Below, piece after piece: positions 38,594 to 47,036 of a DNA stretch of 64,000 nucleotides. A model generated the notes under the pieces. It saw nothing but the letters and a program-made list of their open reading frames with translations, was not told the origin of the DNA and made no database searches. Source of the DNA: Flavobacteriales bacterium (GTDB lineage: Bacteria; Bacteroidota; Bacteroidia; Flavobacteriales_E; Vicingaceae); assembly GCA_026196775.1 (NCBI GenBank), contig JAPHUD010000003.1, positions 62,001 through 126,000 of the forward strand. The letters run 5' to 3'. The position numbers and the translations under genes were made by a program. The stretch's first letter is position 1, and the number at the start of each line of letters is the position of its first letter.

Positions 38594-38661
38594 CATAGAA
38601 ATTTAAAGTGATTACCTACATGGATTTTCCTAAACCATTTTAAATTCAACCTTTATGAGTA

Positions 38662-40566
38662 ATGATTTTTAAAGTTAATGGATTAAAAACTTTATTTTTA
38701 ATAACAATAATTTTTCTAGCTTTAAATGTTAAAGCACAAACTCCAACTACTTGTTTCGAAATAGAAAGTATCCTTGTAGATGCTTGTGGTTCTCCAGAAG
38801 GAGAAAATGAAATGGTTCGTTTTGTTGTAGGAAATACTCCACTTAATGTTGCTAATATGAATGTTAGCTGGGCAAATTCCTCTAATCCTTGGTTAAATAC
38901 TTGCAAGAATACCACTACGGCAAATGCTGTTAGTGCATTAAATGCTACTGTACAGGGTTGCGGATTATTACTAGAACCAACCAATGGGATTTTGCCAGCA
39001 GGAGCAAGAGTATTGCTTGTAACAAGTACTGCTATTGATGTAAATGCCAATTCTTTTGCTAACTTAGCGGATACCATGTACGTTATTTTTCAGTGCGCAG
39101 GAAATACTGCAGGGCATTTTGCTAATTGGAGTACTTCTCCAGGAATGAGAACCTTATCTATTTCATTTTCATCTCCAAGTGGATGTTCAGATGCAGTAAC
39201 TTACGACAGAACATTATTGGTAAATCAAAACGGAACTATTGGTGGGGCATCAGCAATAAGAGATGGAGCATTGGCTAATTTCGATTGGCAAGGTAACGTA
39301 ACGTATGATAATTTTGCTTGTCAAGCACCATTTATTCCTGCTAATATTAGTATAACAGCATTGTCACCAACTACCATTTGTCCGGGAGATAATGTTCAAC
39401 TAACAGTTTCAGCAAGTAGCTCTTTGCAAAACTTACTTTGGACTGGCGGTAATGGATCTTTTAGCTCAACAACAAGTAACTCAACTACCTATACATCATC
39501 TCTAAATGACACAACAGATTTTTATATTTATGTAGAAGGTTCAGCAGCTTGTGGAACTATTACGGATAGTATTTTAATTACGATTAATCCACCAGCTACT
39601 GCTACTCAAAATGCAAGTATTTGTCAAGGACAAACCTACACCTTGCCAGGAGGAAGTCAGGTAAATACACAAGGAACATATATTGACACACTTATTGGTG
39701 GTGCAGCATCAGGTTGTGACAGTATAATTACCACTAATCTTGCGGTAAATAATTTTACTACAGGTTCAACAAGCGTAGCTATTTGCCAAGGGGATAGTAT
39801 TTACCTAGAGGGAGCTTTTCAAACTATAGCTGGAAATTATATCGATACACTTGTTGGTGGAAGTAGTGTAGGTTGTGATAGCATTATTACAACTACATTA
39901 AATATCAATCCTACAAAGTTTAGCACCCAGAGTTTTACTGAATGTCCCGGATTTAGTATAACTGTTGGAGGGAATGTTTATGCCTCAACTGGGATTTATA
40001 CAGATAGACTTACCACTTCCTTGGGATGTGATAGTATTGTTGAAACCAACTTAACTATTATTGCAACGAGCCAAGTAAATATAGTGCAAAATAACGTCAC
40101 CATTTGCAGAGATGAATTACTAACAGGTTTTGTTATAAATGCCGTTGGAGGAGCTAATTTAGTTTGGAGTTCAGGAGAAACAGGAGTTGATTCTATAATT
40201 GTTTTTACCGAAGGAATTTATACCGTTACGTCTAATGATAATGGTTGCACTTCTGAAGATCAAATAGAAATTATTAGAGACGAATGTTTAGTGCCAACTA
40301 TTTTTGTTCCAAATACTTTTACACCTAATAATGATAATAATAATGATGTCTTTATGATAAAAGGCAGTGAATTTGATTTTTTTGAAGCAACTATTTTTAA
40401 CAGATGGGGAGAACAGCTATTTTCATGGAAAGAAATAGATGAAGGTTGGGATGGAACTTATCAAGGAAGTATTGTGCCAACAGGTACTTATTTTTATTTG
40501 ATTGATGTTACTTTTATAGGAGGCAAAAGAGAGTTTATTAAAGGCTCGGTTACATTGCTTAGATAA
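38662..40566 (+). CDS. Secreted T9SS cargo protein with type B (gliding motility-associated) sorting domain
   Basis: The 634-residue protein has a signal peptide (LKTLFLITIIFLALNVKAQ) followed by a region with EIESILVDACGSPEGENEMV, seen in Bacteroidota cell-surface proteins. Residues about 310-470 hold three modules of about 50 residues with ICQG, Y-x-DTL and GCDSIITT, separated by TATQNAS-like linkers. The last 90 residues (IFVPNTFTPNNDNNNDVFMI, then IFNRWGEQLFSWKE, WDGTYQG, VPTGTYFYLIDV) are the type B T9SS sorting domain. It should be exported by the T9SS. Its ligand is unknown. Confidence 0.9.
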   Translation: MIFKVNGLKTLFLITIIFLALNVKAQTPTTCFEIESILVDACGSPEGENEMVRFVVGNTPLNVANMNVSWANSSNPWLNTCKNTTTANAVSALNATVQGCGLLLEPTNGILPAGARVLLVTSTAIDVNANSFANLADTMYVIFQCAGNTAGHFANWSTSPGMRTLSISFSSPSGCSDAVTYDRTLLVNQNGTIGGASAIRDGALANFDWQGNVTYDNFACQAPFIPANISITALSPTTICPGDNVQLTVSASSSLQNLLWTGGNGSFSSTTSNSTTYTSSLNDTTDFYIYVEGSAACGTITDSILITINPPATATQNASICQGQTYTLPGGSQVNTQGTYIDTLIGGAASGCDSIITTNLAVNNFTTGSTSVAICQGDSIYLEGAFQTIAGNYIDTLVGGSSVGCDSIITTTLNINPTKFSTQSFTECPGFSITVGGNVYASTGIYTDRLTTSLGCDSIVETNLTIIATSQVNIVQNNVTICRDELLTGFVINAVGGANLVWSSGETGVDSIIVFTEGIYTVTSNDNGCTSEDQIEIIRDECLVPTIFVPNTFTPNNDNNNDVFMIKGSEFDFFEATIFNRWGEQLFSWKEIDEGWDGTYQGSIVPTGTYFYLIDVTFIGGKREFIKGSVTLLR

Positions 40567-40627
40567 GAAAGCAACACTTAAGTGATTTTAACGTTTTAGC
40601 TAATAACAAGAATAACAGAACTGTAAA

Positions 40628-41671
40628 ATGTTTTTCTACAACTTAAAATATAACTTATCAAACGTCACTTTAGCTTTAGTGCTTACTTTGTTCACTATAA
40701 ATTTATCGGCACAAGTATGTTCCTCAGGAGCTATTTATGTAAGTGGGTCAGGCTGTGGATGTATTGGAGGTTGTGATCTAACACCTTTAGGCGGCCCAAA
40801 TTGTGGAAGCGGAACTAGTGGGAATTGCGATGCTGGACATCAAACTATGTCAACAACATTTGAAGTCCCTGGAGGATGTGATGTAAGAATTACTGCTGAA
40901 ATGAAAAACAGAACAAGTCCATGTACAGCTTCTGGTGCTGATGGAAGCTCAACAAGTGGAGATAGACTTAGAATTAGAAATGCTGCTGGAGGAACACCTC
41001 CTTGGCAAATTGGTGGAAGTAATGCAAGTTTATTCGATCAAATGACTGTTACTGGACCAGCAACCATTATTATTGAAGGAGCTGCCAACAGAAGTGATGA
41101 AATTATCACTTACACTATTGAAGATGTTGGCTCTTGCAATTGTAGTCAGATTTTACCCATAGAATTATTAGATTTTTCAGGTGAAATATATGATGATATT
41201 TCCAATGTGTTGAAATGGGCTACATTAACAGAGGTAAATAACGATTATTTTACGTTGGAAAGAAGTACTGACGCCATCAATTTTGAAACTATAGCCGTTA
41301 TTCCCGGTTCAGGAAACTCATCTACCTTTATGAATTATAACTTTATAGATGTTCTTCCTAACAAGCAAATACCCACTTATTATTATAGACTAAAACAAAC
41401 AGATTTTAATGGAAAGTTTGAATATTTTGATATGGTTGCTATTTCAAGAAAAAAAGGAAATCAACTAAGTGCTTTTGTTTATGATAATCAACTTAACATT
41501 CAGTCAGAAGAAGCTTTCGTTATACAACTATTAGATTTAACAGGACGAGTAGTATATTCCAACGAATCTCAAGAAAACATCATCGATTTGTCTTTTTTGA
41601 GCAAGGGAGTTTATATCTACCGAATAGAACTTCCTGCTACCATTTTATCAGATAAAATTATAGTGCAGTAA
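40628..41671 (+). CDS. Secreted T9SS cargo protein with type A sorting domain
   Basis: The 347-residue protein has an N-terminal hydrophobic export signal (VTLALVLTLFTINLSAQ) and a Cys-rich region rich in Gly and Ser (about 25-170). A module common in these cargo proteins follows: LPIELLDFSGEIYDD, DYFTLERSTDAINFETIAVI, YYRLKQTDFNGKFEYF. The last 75 residues, with LLDLTGRVVYSNESQENIID and LSKGVYIYRIELPA, are a type A T9SS sorting domain. It follows the type B cargo gene by 61 bases on the same strand. The start at 40628 leaves 12 residues before the hydrophobic segment. Confidence 0.87.
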   Translation: MFFYNLKYNLSNVTLALVLTLFTINLSAQVCSSGAIYVSGSGCGCIGGCDLTPLGGPNCGSGTSGNCDAGHQTMSTTFEVPGGCDVRITAEMKNRTSPCTASGADGSSTSGDRLRIRNAAGGTPPWQIGGSNASLFDQMTVTGPATIIIEGAANRSDEIITYTIEDVGSCNCSQILPIELLDFSGEIYDDISNVLKWATLTEVNNDYFTLERSTDAINFETIAVIPGSGNSSTFMNYNFIDVLPNKQIPTYYYRLKQTDFNGKFEYFDMVAISRKKGNQLSAFVYDNQLNIQSEEAFVIQLLDLTGRVVYSNESQENIIDLSFLSKGVYIYRIELPATILSDKIIVQ

Positions 41672-41710
41672 TTTATAGCAAGTTCATTATTTCATTTCAT
41701 TAAATCGAAT

Positions 41711-41718
41711 TACATTTG
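41711..41718 (+). promoter_or_regulatory. Predicted -7 promoter box (TACATTTG) for the hisH/hisF2-like unit
   Basis: TACATTTG, an exact TAnnTTTG match, lies 23 bases before the ATG at 41742 in the gap after the T9SS cargo gene. The next four genes are on the same strand with small gaps or overlaps, so it probably drives all of them. Confidence 0.6.
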
Positions 41719-41741
41719 CAGCATTCTAAGAGATTTTGTTC

Positions 41742-42356
41742 ATGATTACTATTATTAACTACAATGCTGGAAATATTAAGTCCATTCAAAATATGCTAAA
41801 GCGTATTGGGGCTAAATCAATTATCAGTTCTTCTGCTGAAGAAATTGCTCAAGCTGATAAGCTTATATTACCTGGAGTAGGTAGTTTTGACTATGGCATG
41901 AAAAATCTACAACAATCCGGCTTAATTGAGATACTCAATGAAAAAGTTATTAATAATAAAACGCCTATATTAGGCATTTGTTTGGGAGCTCAGTTGTTAG
42001 GAAATAATAGTGAAGAAGGAATAGAAAAAGGGTTGGGTTGGATAGATATGGACATTGTTAAATTTGATAAATCTAAAATGACCGAGCAACTAAAAATTCC
42101 TCATATGAGTTGGAATGAAGTTGTTGTTAGTAAAAAATCGATGCTAATGGAAGGACTTGAAGATGAAGCTAGATTTTACTTTGTACATACTTACCACATG
42201 CAACCTGAAAATGAAAATGATGTGTTAACCAAATCTAATTATGGTTACGAATTTGTTTCGGCAGTAGAAAAAGAAAATATTTTTGGCGTACAATTTCACC
42301 CTGAAAAAAGCCATAAATTTGGTATGAGGTTATTACAAAACTTTGTTAACCTATAA
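41742..42356 (+). CDS. HisH-type glutamine amidotransferase, probably of the acetamidino-sugar pathway
   Basis: I chose the ATG at 41742 because the longer frame opens with TTG. The protein (204 residues) has a class I glutaminase triad: Cys in ILGICLGAQLLG (near 80), His and Glu in VQFHPEKSHKFG near the C-terminus. It releases ammonia from glutamine for a HisF partner. The next gene encodes a HisF homologue of the HisF2/AglZ type rather than the histidine-biosynthesis type, and the histidine operon itself lies at 61.9 kb. It therefore probably belongs to acetamidino-sugar formation. A role as the biosynthetic HisH is not excluded until the rest of the his operon is seen. Confidence 0.87.
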   Translation: MITIINYNAGNIKSIQNMLKRIGAKSIISSSAEEIAQADKLILPGVGSFDYGMKNLQQSGLIEILNEKVINNKTPILGICLGAQLLGNNSEEGIEKGLGWIDMDIVKFDKSKMTEQLKIPHMSWNEVVVSKKSMLMEGLEDEARFYFVHTYHMQPENENDVLTKSNYGYEFVSAVEKENIFGVQFHPEKSHKFGMRLLQNFVNL

Positions 42357-42360
42357 ACCA

Positions 42361-43128
42361 ATGCGAAGAATAAGAGTTATACCGGTACTTACCTTGCAAA
42401 ACGAAAAGTTAGTAAAAACCATTCGTTTTAAAAATCCTAATTATATTGGTGATCCAATTAATGCCGTTAAAATTTTTAATGAAAAAGAAGTTGACGAAAT
42501 TGTAATTTTAGACATTACCGCCACCAAAGAAAAAAGAACACCCAACTATAAAAAAATTGAAGAAATTGCTGAAGAAGCTTTTATGCCTTTTGCTTACGGT
42601 GGAGGAATAAATTCTTTATCCCAAATAGAAAAACTTTTTAAATTAGGTATAGAAAAAGTAGTTATTAACTCGGCACTTTCAACTAATTTAAATTTAATTA
42701 CTGAGGCAGCTAACATATTTGGTTCGCAAAGTATTGTAGCTTCTATAGATGTAAAAAAAGATTGGTTGGGCAAACAACAAGCTTATACCGTTTCCGGAAG
42801 TAAAAAAGTAAAAACACCACTATTAGCATTTATACAACAAATAGAGGAAAGTGGAGCTGGAGAGTTATTTATCAACTCTATTGATTTAGATGGTACTTTT
42901 TCAGGATATGATTATTCACTAATTTCAAAAATATCGGAAATAAGTTCATTGCCTTTAGTTATTTGTGGGGGAGCAAAACAAGCGTCAGATTTTTTAACAG
43001 CTGTACAACATGGAGCAAGTGCTGTTGCAGCAAGTAGTATGTTTGTTTACCAAGGAGCTCAAAAAGGAATTTTAATAAGTTATCCCTCGCAAGAGAAGCT
43101 TGTGACAGAAGTGTACCAGCATATTTAG
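42361..43128 (+). CDS. HisF2/AglZ-type cyclase subunit for acetamidino sugar modification
   Basis: From the ATG at 42361 (255 residues; the longer frame starts with TTG) the protein begins MRRIRVIPVLTLQNEKLVKT and has FKNPNYIGDPINAVKIFNEK. This is the N-terminal pattern of HisF2-like proteins of acetamidino-sugar loci. True HisF has Asp11 in CLDV; here position 11 is Thr, while the second acidic residue is kept in SIVASIDVKKDWLG. ICGGAKQASDFLTAVQHGAS near the C-terminus is the phosphate-binding part. Known P. aeruginosa loci need a third protein (WbpG) as well; no such gene is adjacent here. Confidence 0.84.
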   Translation: MRRIRVIPVLTLQNEKLVKTIRFKNPNYIGDPINAVKIFNEKEVDEIVILDITATKEKRTPNYKKIEEIAEEAFMPFAYGGGINSLSQIEKLFKLGIEKVVINSALSTNLNLITEAANIFGSQSIVASIDVKKDWLGKQQAYTVSGSKKVKTPLLAFIQQIEESGAGELFINSIDLDGTFSGYDYSLISKISEISSLPLVICGGAKQASDFLTAVQHGASAVAASSMFVYQGAQKGILISYPSQEKLVTEVYQHI

Positions 43129-43186
43129 GTTAGAAGTTTATAATGAACCATAACAAATAAATATAAACAGATGAAAATAAATAAAA

Positions 43187-44386
43187 GTGCAGCATCACAA
43201 TAACATTTCAATTCATCCATCAACAACAATAATAGTTGTAATACCTTGCTACAACGAACCCAATTTGGTTAAAAGTCTTCAAAGTCTTTATGATTGTGAA
43301 CCGACACAAACAAATGTGGAGGTAATTACAGTAATCAATTCTTCAGAAGCAGATTCAAAAGAAGTTTTAGAACAAAATCAATATAGTTTGAATGAAGCTT
43401 TAGCTTGGTCATCTACTCATCAACGAGATAAAATTCATTTTTCATTTATTGAAGCAACAGGTTTACCAAAAAAAGATGCAGGTGTTGGCTTAGCTCGAAA
43501 AATAGGAATGGATGAGGCATACAACAGATTGGCTTCTATTGGCAATAAAGATGGAATTATTGTTTGCTTTGATGCAGATGCTACATGTGCAAAAAATTAC
43601 CTCTCAGCGATAGAATCCCATTTTAATCAACACCCTAAAAGTGTAGGTTGCTCCATTTATTATGAGCATCCCATAGATGGAAATGAGTTTCCGCAGCAAA
43701 TTTATGATGGAATTATTCAGTACGAACTTCATTTGCGTTATTACAAAGAAGCACTGCATTATGTTGGATTGCCTTATTCCTTCCATACTGTTGGCTCAAG
43801 CATGGCAGTTAGAGCAGCTATTTATCATAAACAAGGTGGTATGAACAAACGGAAAGCAGGAGAGGATTTTTATTTTTTGCAAAAAGTAATTCCATTGGGA
43901 AACTTTACTGAGATAAATACTACCACAGTTTTTCCTTCTCCCAGAATTTCAGAGCGAGTACCTTTTGGGACAGGAAGAGCCATGCAGCAATGGACAAATA
44001 ATAATGATGAAATTTTATTTACCTATAATTTTAATTCTTTTAAAGATTTGAAAATCTTTTTTGATACTAGTGAATTACTGTTTTCCAAATACGAAATTCC
44101 TTTACCAAAAAGTGTATTAGCATTTTTAAAAGAAAATGATTTTGAAAGTAATTTAAAGAAAATTAGAGCGAATGCTACCAATTCAAAACACTTTAAAGAA
44201 TTACTTTTTAAATGGTTTAATGCTTTTAAAACGCTAAAATTTTTACATTTTTGTAGAGATTATTTTCACCAAAATCAACCAATAAATGAAGCTGCCAATG
44301 TACTTTTAAAAACTATTAATTTAGAAGAACAAGAATCGATGAAAGATTTGCTTTTGAAATACAGGAACTTACAAATTACAAAATGA
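43187..44386 (+). CDS. Glycosyltransferase family 2 (GTG start)
   Basis: The 399-residue protein has TTIIVVIPCYNEPNLVKSLQ near residue 13 and a VCFDADATCAKNYLSAIESH metal-binding region (DADA) near 126, both of the GT2/GT-A type. A QQIYDGIIQYELHLRYYKEA segment and GEDFYFLQKVIPLG (near 225) follow. The start is GTG at 43187; a mini-frame MKINKSAASQ on ATG 43171 overlaps it in another frame. The gene overlaps the miaA-like gene by four bases. Its place after the HisF2-like gene suggests it acts on a sugar with an acetamidino group, but this is inference. Confidence 0.78.
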   Translation: MQHHNNISIHPSTTIIVVIPCYNEPNLVKSLQSLYDCEPTQTNVEVITVINSSEADSKEVLEQNQYSLNEALAWSSTHQRDKIHFSFIEATGLPKKDAGVGLARKIGMDEAYNRLASIGNKDGIIVCFDADATCAKNYLSAIESHFNQHPKSVGCSIYYEHPIDGNEFPQQIYDGIIQYELHLRYYKEALHYVGLPYSFHTVGSSMAVRAAIYHKQGGMNKRKAGEDFYFLQKVIPLGNFTEINTTTVFPSPRISERVPFGTGRAMQQWTNNNDEILFTYNFNSFKDLKIFFDTSELLFSKYEIPLPKSVLAFLKENDFESNLKKIRANATNSKHFKELLFKWFNAFKTLKFLHFCRDYFHQNQPINEAANVLLKTINLEEQESMKDLLLKYRNLQITK

Positions 44387-45297
44387 ACAAAACTGACCTT
44401 ATTGTAATATTAGGCATTACTGCTACTGGAAAAACTAAGTTGGCAGCACATTTGGGCGAAAAGCTTGATGGAGAAATTATTAGTGCAGATTCTCGTCAGG
44501 TTTATAGAGGGATGGATATAGGTTCAGGAAAGGATTTGAATGATTTTATGGTGAATGGAAAATCCATACCTTATCATTTAATAGACATAAAAAATGCAGG
44601 AGAAGAATATAATGTTTTTGAATTTCAGAAAGATTTTTTAGCTGCTTTTGAGGATATAAAAAGTAGAAATAAACAAGCTATTTTATGCGGAGGAACAGGT
44701 TTGTATCTCGAAGCTGTTTTAAAAGGTTACCGCATGTTAGCTATCCCTGAAAATACAGAACTCAGAAATGACTTAGCACTAAAAACTAATGAGGAATTGG
44801 TGGGAATCCTCAAAAAATACAAACAATTACATAATACCACAGATACAGCAGATAAAGAGCGTTTAATTAAAGCCATTGAAATTGCTTCTTTTCAGCAAGA
44901 AAATGAGGCTTTAATAAAAGATTTTCCGACATTTAATTACCATTTATTTGGAATTCATTTTGAAAGACCAATTATAAGAGAAAGAATCACCACCCGTTTA
45001 CAACAACGTCTTGAAAATGAAGATATGATAGGAGAGGTAGAAGGGTTGATAAAAGCAGGAGTTTCTACAGACAAACTTAAGTATTACGGATTAGAATATA
45101 AATTGGTAACCGCTTATTTGTTAAATGAAATAAGTAAAGAAGAACTATTCAATCAGTTAAATATTGCCATACACCAGTTTGCTAAACGACAAGCAACATG
45201 GTATAGAAAAATGGAAAAAAACGGCTTTAAAATTAATTGGATAGATGGTAATTTAAGCCTAGATGAAAAAGTGAATGAAGTGTTGGATAGTTTATGA
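44383..45297 (+). CDS. miaA: tRNA dimethylallyltransferase (MiaA-like)
   Basis: The 304-residue protein has a P-loop VILGITATGKTKLAAHLG, the DSRQVYRGMDIGSGKDL motif near 37, and ILCGGTGLYLEAVLKGY near 98, all in MiaA order. FGIHFERPIIRERITTRLQQ and FAKRQATWYRKM near the C-terminus complete it. It prenylates A37 of tRNAs reading UNN codons. The segment after DIGSGKDL is short compared with typical MiaA (GTAKPS region), so it may be a divergent paralogue. It ends a four-gene unit with the GT2 gene, which seems a chance neighbour rather than a functional one. Confidence 0.88.
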   Translation: MNKTDLIVILGITATGKTKLAAHLGEKLDGEIISADSRQVYRGMDIGSGKDLNDFMVNGKSIPYHLIDIKNAGEEYNVFEFQKDFLAAFEDIKSRNKQAILCGGTGLYLEAVLKGYRMLAIPENTELRNDLALKTNEELVGILKKYKQLHNTTDTADKERLIKAIEIASFQQENEALIKDFPTFNYHLFGIHFERPIIRERITTRLQQRLENEDMIGEVEGLIKAGVSTDKLKYYGLEYKLVTAYLLNEISKEELFNQLNIAIHQFAKRQATWYRKMEKNGFKINWIDGNLSLDEKVNEVLDSL

Positions 45298-45607
45298 GTT
45301 TATAAGTGACTGTCATGTTGAGCAATATTTTTCATTCCGAAGTATGAGGAATAGAAAAATGCTGTCGACCGCGAAGCCGCAACAATTCATTAATTTAAAA
45401 TAAAAGAGTTATTGTTAAACATCTTCTTTCTTTAAAACCAATACAGCTAATTGAGATTTCAAGTCCCCTAACCAATAAGATATCTCTAGCTTCATTTTAC
45501 TAAACTTCGTTCCTCAGTTTGTAAAATATCGATCGATATGACAGTGATGAATTAACTTTGTGCGTTGGCAACTCCTCCCCTTTGGGGAGGCTGGGAGGGG
45601 CTTGGAA
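45298..45607. repeat. Gene-free gap with several short repeats, including a CCTCCCC/GGGGAGG hairpin and a ClaI-like palindrome
   Basis: The 310-base gap holds ATTTTAC facing GTAAAAT near 45494-45527, the perfect 14-base palindrome ATATCGATCGATAT (45526-45539), and CCTCCCC-TTT-GGGGAGG (45574-45590) followed by GGGAGGGG. The last lies just after the rhodanese stop on the minus strand and could terminate that operon. TGTCATGTTGAGC and GCTGTCGACCGCGAAG (45312-45378) are other repeat-like words. No coding frame was seen. Confidence 0.65.
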
Positions 45608-45928
45608 TTAGGAAGCTAACTTAGACTGCAACCTATACCAACCACCGCCATTATATACTTTCGTATAGCCTTGCGATTTTAAGATACGTTTTGCCATTGC
45701 GCTTCTTGCTCCCGAAGCACAGCAGGTTATAATTGGTCTGTTTTTATCCTTAAGATGCTTTAAGTTACTATGTAAAACATCTACTGGAATGTTAATAGAT
45801 TTTTTAATGTTGCCCGATTTAAACTCATTTTTTGTTCTTACATCAAGAATAATGGCATTTTGTCTGATTAAATCAGCATAGTCTGTTGCCGGGCCGAAGC
45901 CCAACAACTGCTTTAATGTATTTAGCAT
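45608..45928 (-). CDS. Rhodanese-like domain protein
   Basis: The 106-residue single rhodanese domain has AIILDVRTKNEFKSGNIKKS (near 25) and the active loop IITCCASGARSAMAKR, with the persulfide-bearing Cys in the CxxxxxR form, near 67. Such proteins carry sulfane sulfur between donors and acceptors in the cytoplasm. It follows the other rhodanese gene by three bases. Its N-terminus (MLNTLKQLLGFGP) is a short amphipathic helix. It forms an operon with the genes at 45932 and 46232. Confidence 0.9.
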   Translation of the reverse strand: MLNTLKQLLGFGPATDYADLIRQNAIILDVRTKNEFKSGNIKKSINIPVDVLHSNLKHLKDKNRPIITCCASGARSAMAKRILKSQGYTKVYNGGGWYRLQSKLAS

Positions 45929-45931
45929 AAC

Positions 45932-46219
45932 TTATTTAACGTTTTTAGATTGATAATAATTTACATCTAACCAAGAACCAGCATTACAACATTCAATACC
46001 GTTTTGAGATAAAAATTGCTCTACCATGCCGCTTCGGTTACCAGAGGCACAACATAAAATTAATGGTTGAGGTAGGCTTTTTACTTCATCTATTCTGCTC
46101 ACTACCTCTTGTAGCGGAATATTGATAGAACCTACAGGATTTCCTGACATAAATTCTTCAGGGGTACGTACGTCTATAATGGTACCTTTATTTTCTGAAA
46201 TTAATTGCTCGATGTTCAT
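45932..46219 (-). CDS. Rhodanese-like domain protein
   Basis: The 95-residue protein is a minimal rhodanese domain: GTIIDVRTPEEFMSGNPVGS (near 12) and LILCCASGNRSGMVEQFL (near 53) with the active-site Cys in the CASGNRS loop. It is shorter than the other rhodanese and has a C-terminal CCNAGSWLDVNYY. The gene lies 12 bases after the DUF302 gene and is co-transcribed with it. It probably works in sulfane sulfur handling together with its neighbour. Confidence 0.9.
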   Translation of the reverse strand: MNIEQLISENKGTIIDVRTPEEFMSGNPVGSINIPLQEVVSRIDEVKSLPQPLILCCASGNRSGMVEQFLSQNGIECCNAGSWLDVNYYQSKNVK

Positions 46220-46231
46220 AGCAGTTGGGTT

Positions 46232-46618
46232 TTAAAGTTGTTTTATTACGTTTTCTAGTTTATTACTTACTTGCGTGGCAATATCTTCTAAGGCATCATT
46301 TTTTACAGCCATCATAGAAGCCATTGGGTTAACTGCCGATACTTCTACCTTACCATTGTCTAATTGCTGAACAATTACATTACATGGTAGCATAGTACCA
46401 ATTTTTTCTTCGGCTTGTATCGCCTGATGAGCAAAATGAGGATTACATGCACCTAAAATTCGATAAGGTCTGAAGTCAACATTAATTTTTTTCTTAAAAG
46501 TAGCAGTAACATCAATTTCGGTAAGTATGCCAAAACCTTCTTTTTGTAATTCTTCGGTAACTTTTTCTATGGCTTCATCAAAACCATAATCGGTAATTTT
46601 TGTGTAGTAGTAACTCAT
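46232..46618 (-). CDS. DUF302 domain protein
   Basis: The 128-residue protein has the DUF302 pattern: EAIEKVTEELQKEGFGILTE (near 15), RILGACNPHFAHQAIQAEEK (near 54) and MLPCNVIVQQLDNGKVEVSA (near 76). DUF302 proteins often occur with rhodaneses and DsrE-like proteins in sulfur or redox-linked operons; their biochemistry is poorly known. This gene is the first of a three-gene operon. Upstream lies a palindrome that could be a Crp/Fnr-family site, which suggests redox or sulfur-dependent control. No signal peptide is seen. Confidence 0.86.
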   Translation of the reverse strand: MSYYYTKITDYGFDEAIEKVTEELQKEGFGILTEIDVTATFKKKINVDFRPYRILGACNPHFAHQAIQAEEKIGTMLPCNVIVQQLDNGKVEVSAVNPMASMMAVKNDALEDIATQVSNKLENVIKQL

Positions 46619-47036
46619 AGTTATAAATTTAAAAGTTTATATTTTTTATGATACAAAGTTCAACAACAATATTTAAACCTACAGTAACATTTGTTACAAA
46701 AAACCAATTTTTCTACTATTCACCAATTTACATCTCTCCTTTCAAAGCGTAGCGAAGATAAGGAGTCCAATACCTATAAGTATTTATTGTTATAATGGAT
46801 CTCTGATCTCCACTACGTTTCGTCAGAGAAGAAAAAGAGTAAAGCAATATAAAGAATTAAGTAGTTGTAAATCAATAATTAAAATCATTTACAAACGACT
46901 ACAATTGATAATAAGCGAAAGTAACTAATTAGAAACCGAGTGTTTTTTTAGAGCCGTCTTTACTTTGCACCATCAATTCTGAACGAATCAGGATTACTAA
47001 ATAAAACTTTTTATAAACCATTTAAATTTTAGTATT
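46619..47036. other. Gene-free stretch with short inverted repeats
   Basis: The 418-base gap between the DUF302 and ssb genes holds the operator/promoter listed separately. It also has two small hairpins: CTCCTT (46736-46741) with AAGGAG (46760-46765), and TCTCTGA (46800-46806) with TCAGAGA (46823-46829). Their loops AAGCGTAGCG and CTACGTTTCG resemble the core of the REP-like palindromes. TAGTTGTAAAT facing ATTTACAAACGACTA lies at 46860-46903. No reading frame of note was found. Confidence 0.6.
46654..46697 (-). promoter_or_regulatory. Predicted Crp/Fnr-type operator and promoter of the DUF302-rhodanese operon
   Basis: The perfect palindrome GTAACA-TT-TGTTAC (46684-46697) lies upstream of GAACTTTG (46654-46661, minus strand), which matches TAnnTTTG in seven of eight positions. 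If transcription starts about five bases past the -7 box (near 46649), the palindrome is centred at -41.5, the class II activation spacing used by Crp/Fnr proteins. The factor is not identified. Confidence 0.6.

Noticed and set aside
41742-43128. Biosynthetic hisH-hisF of the histidine pathway
   Set aside because: The HisF-like protein lacks Asp11 and has the HisF2 N-terminal pattern, and a separate his operon starts at 61.9 kb. Kept open only until the rest of that operon is known.
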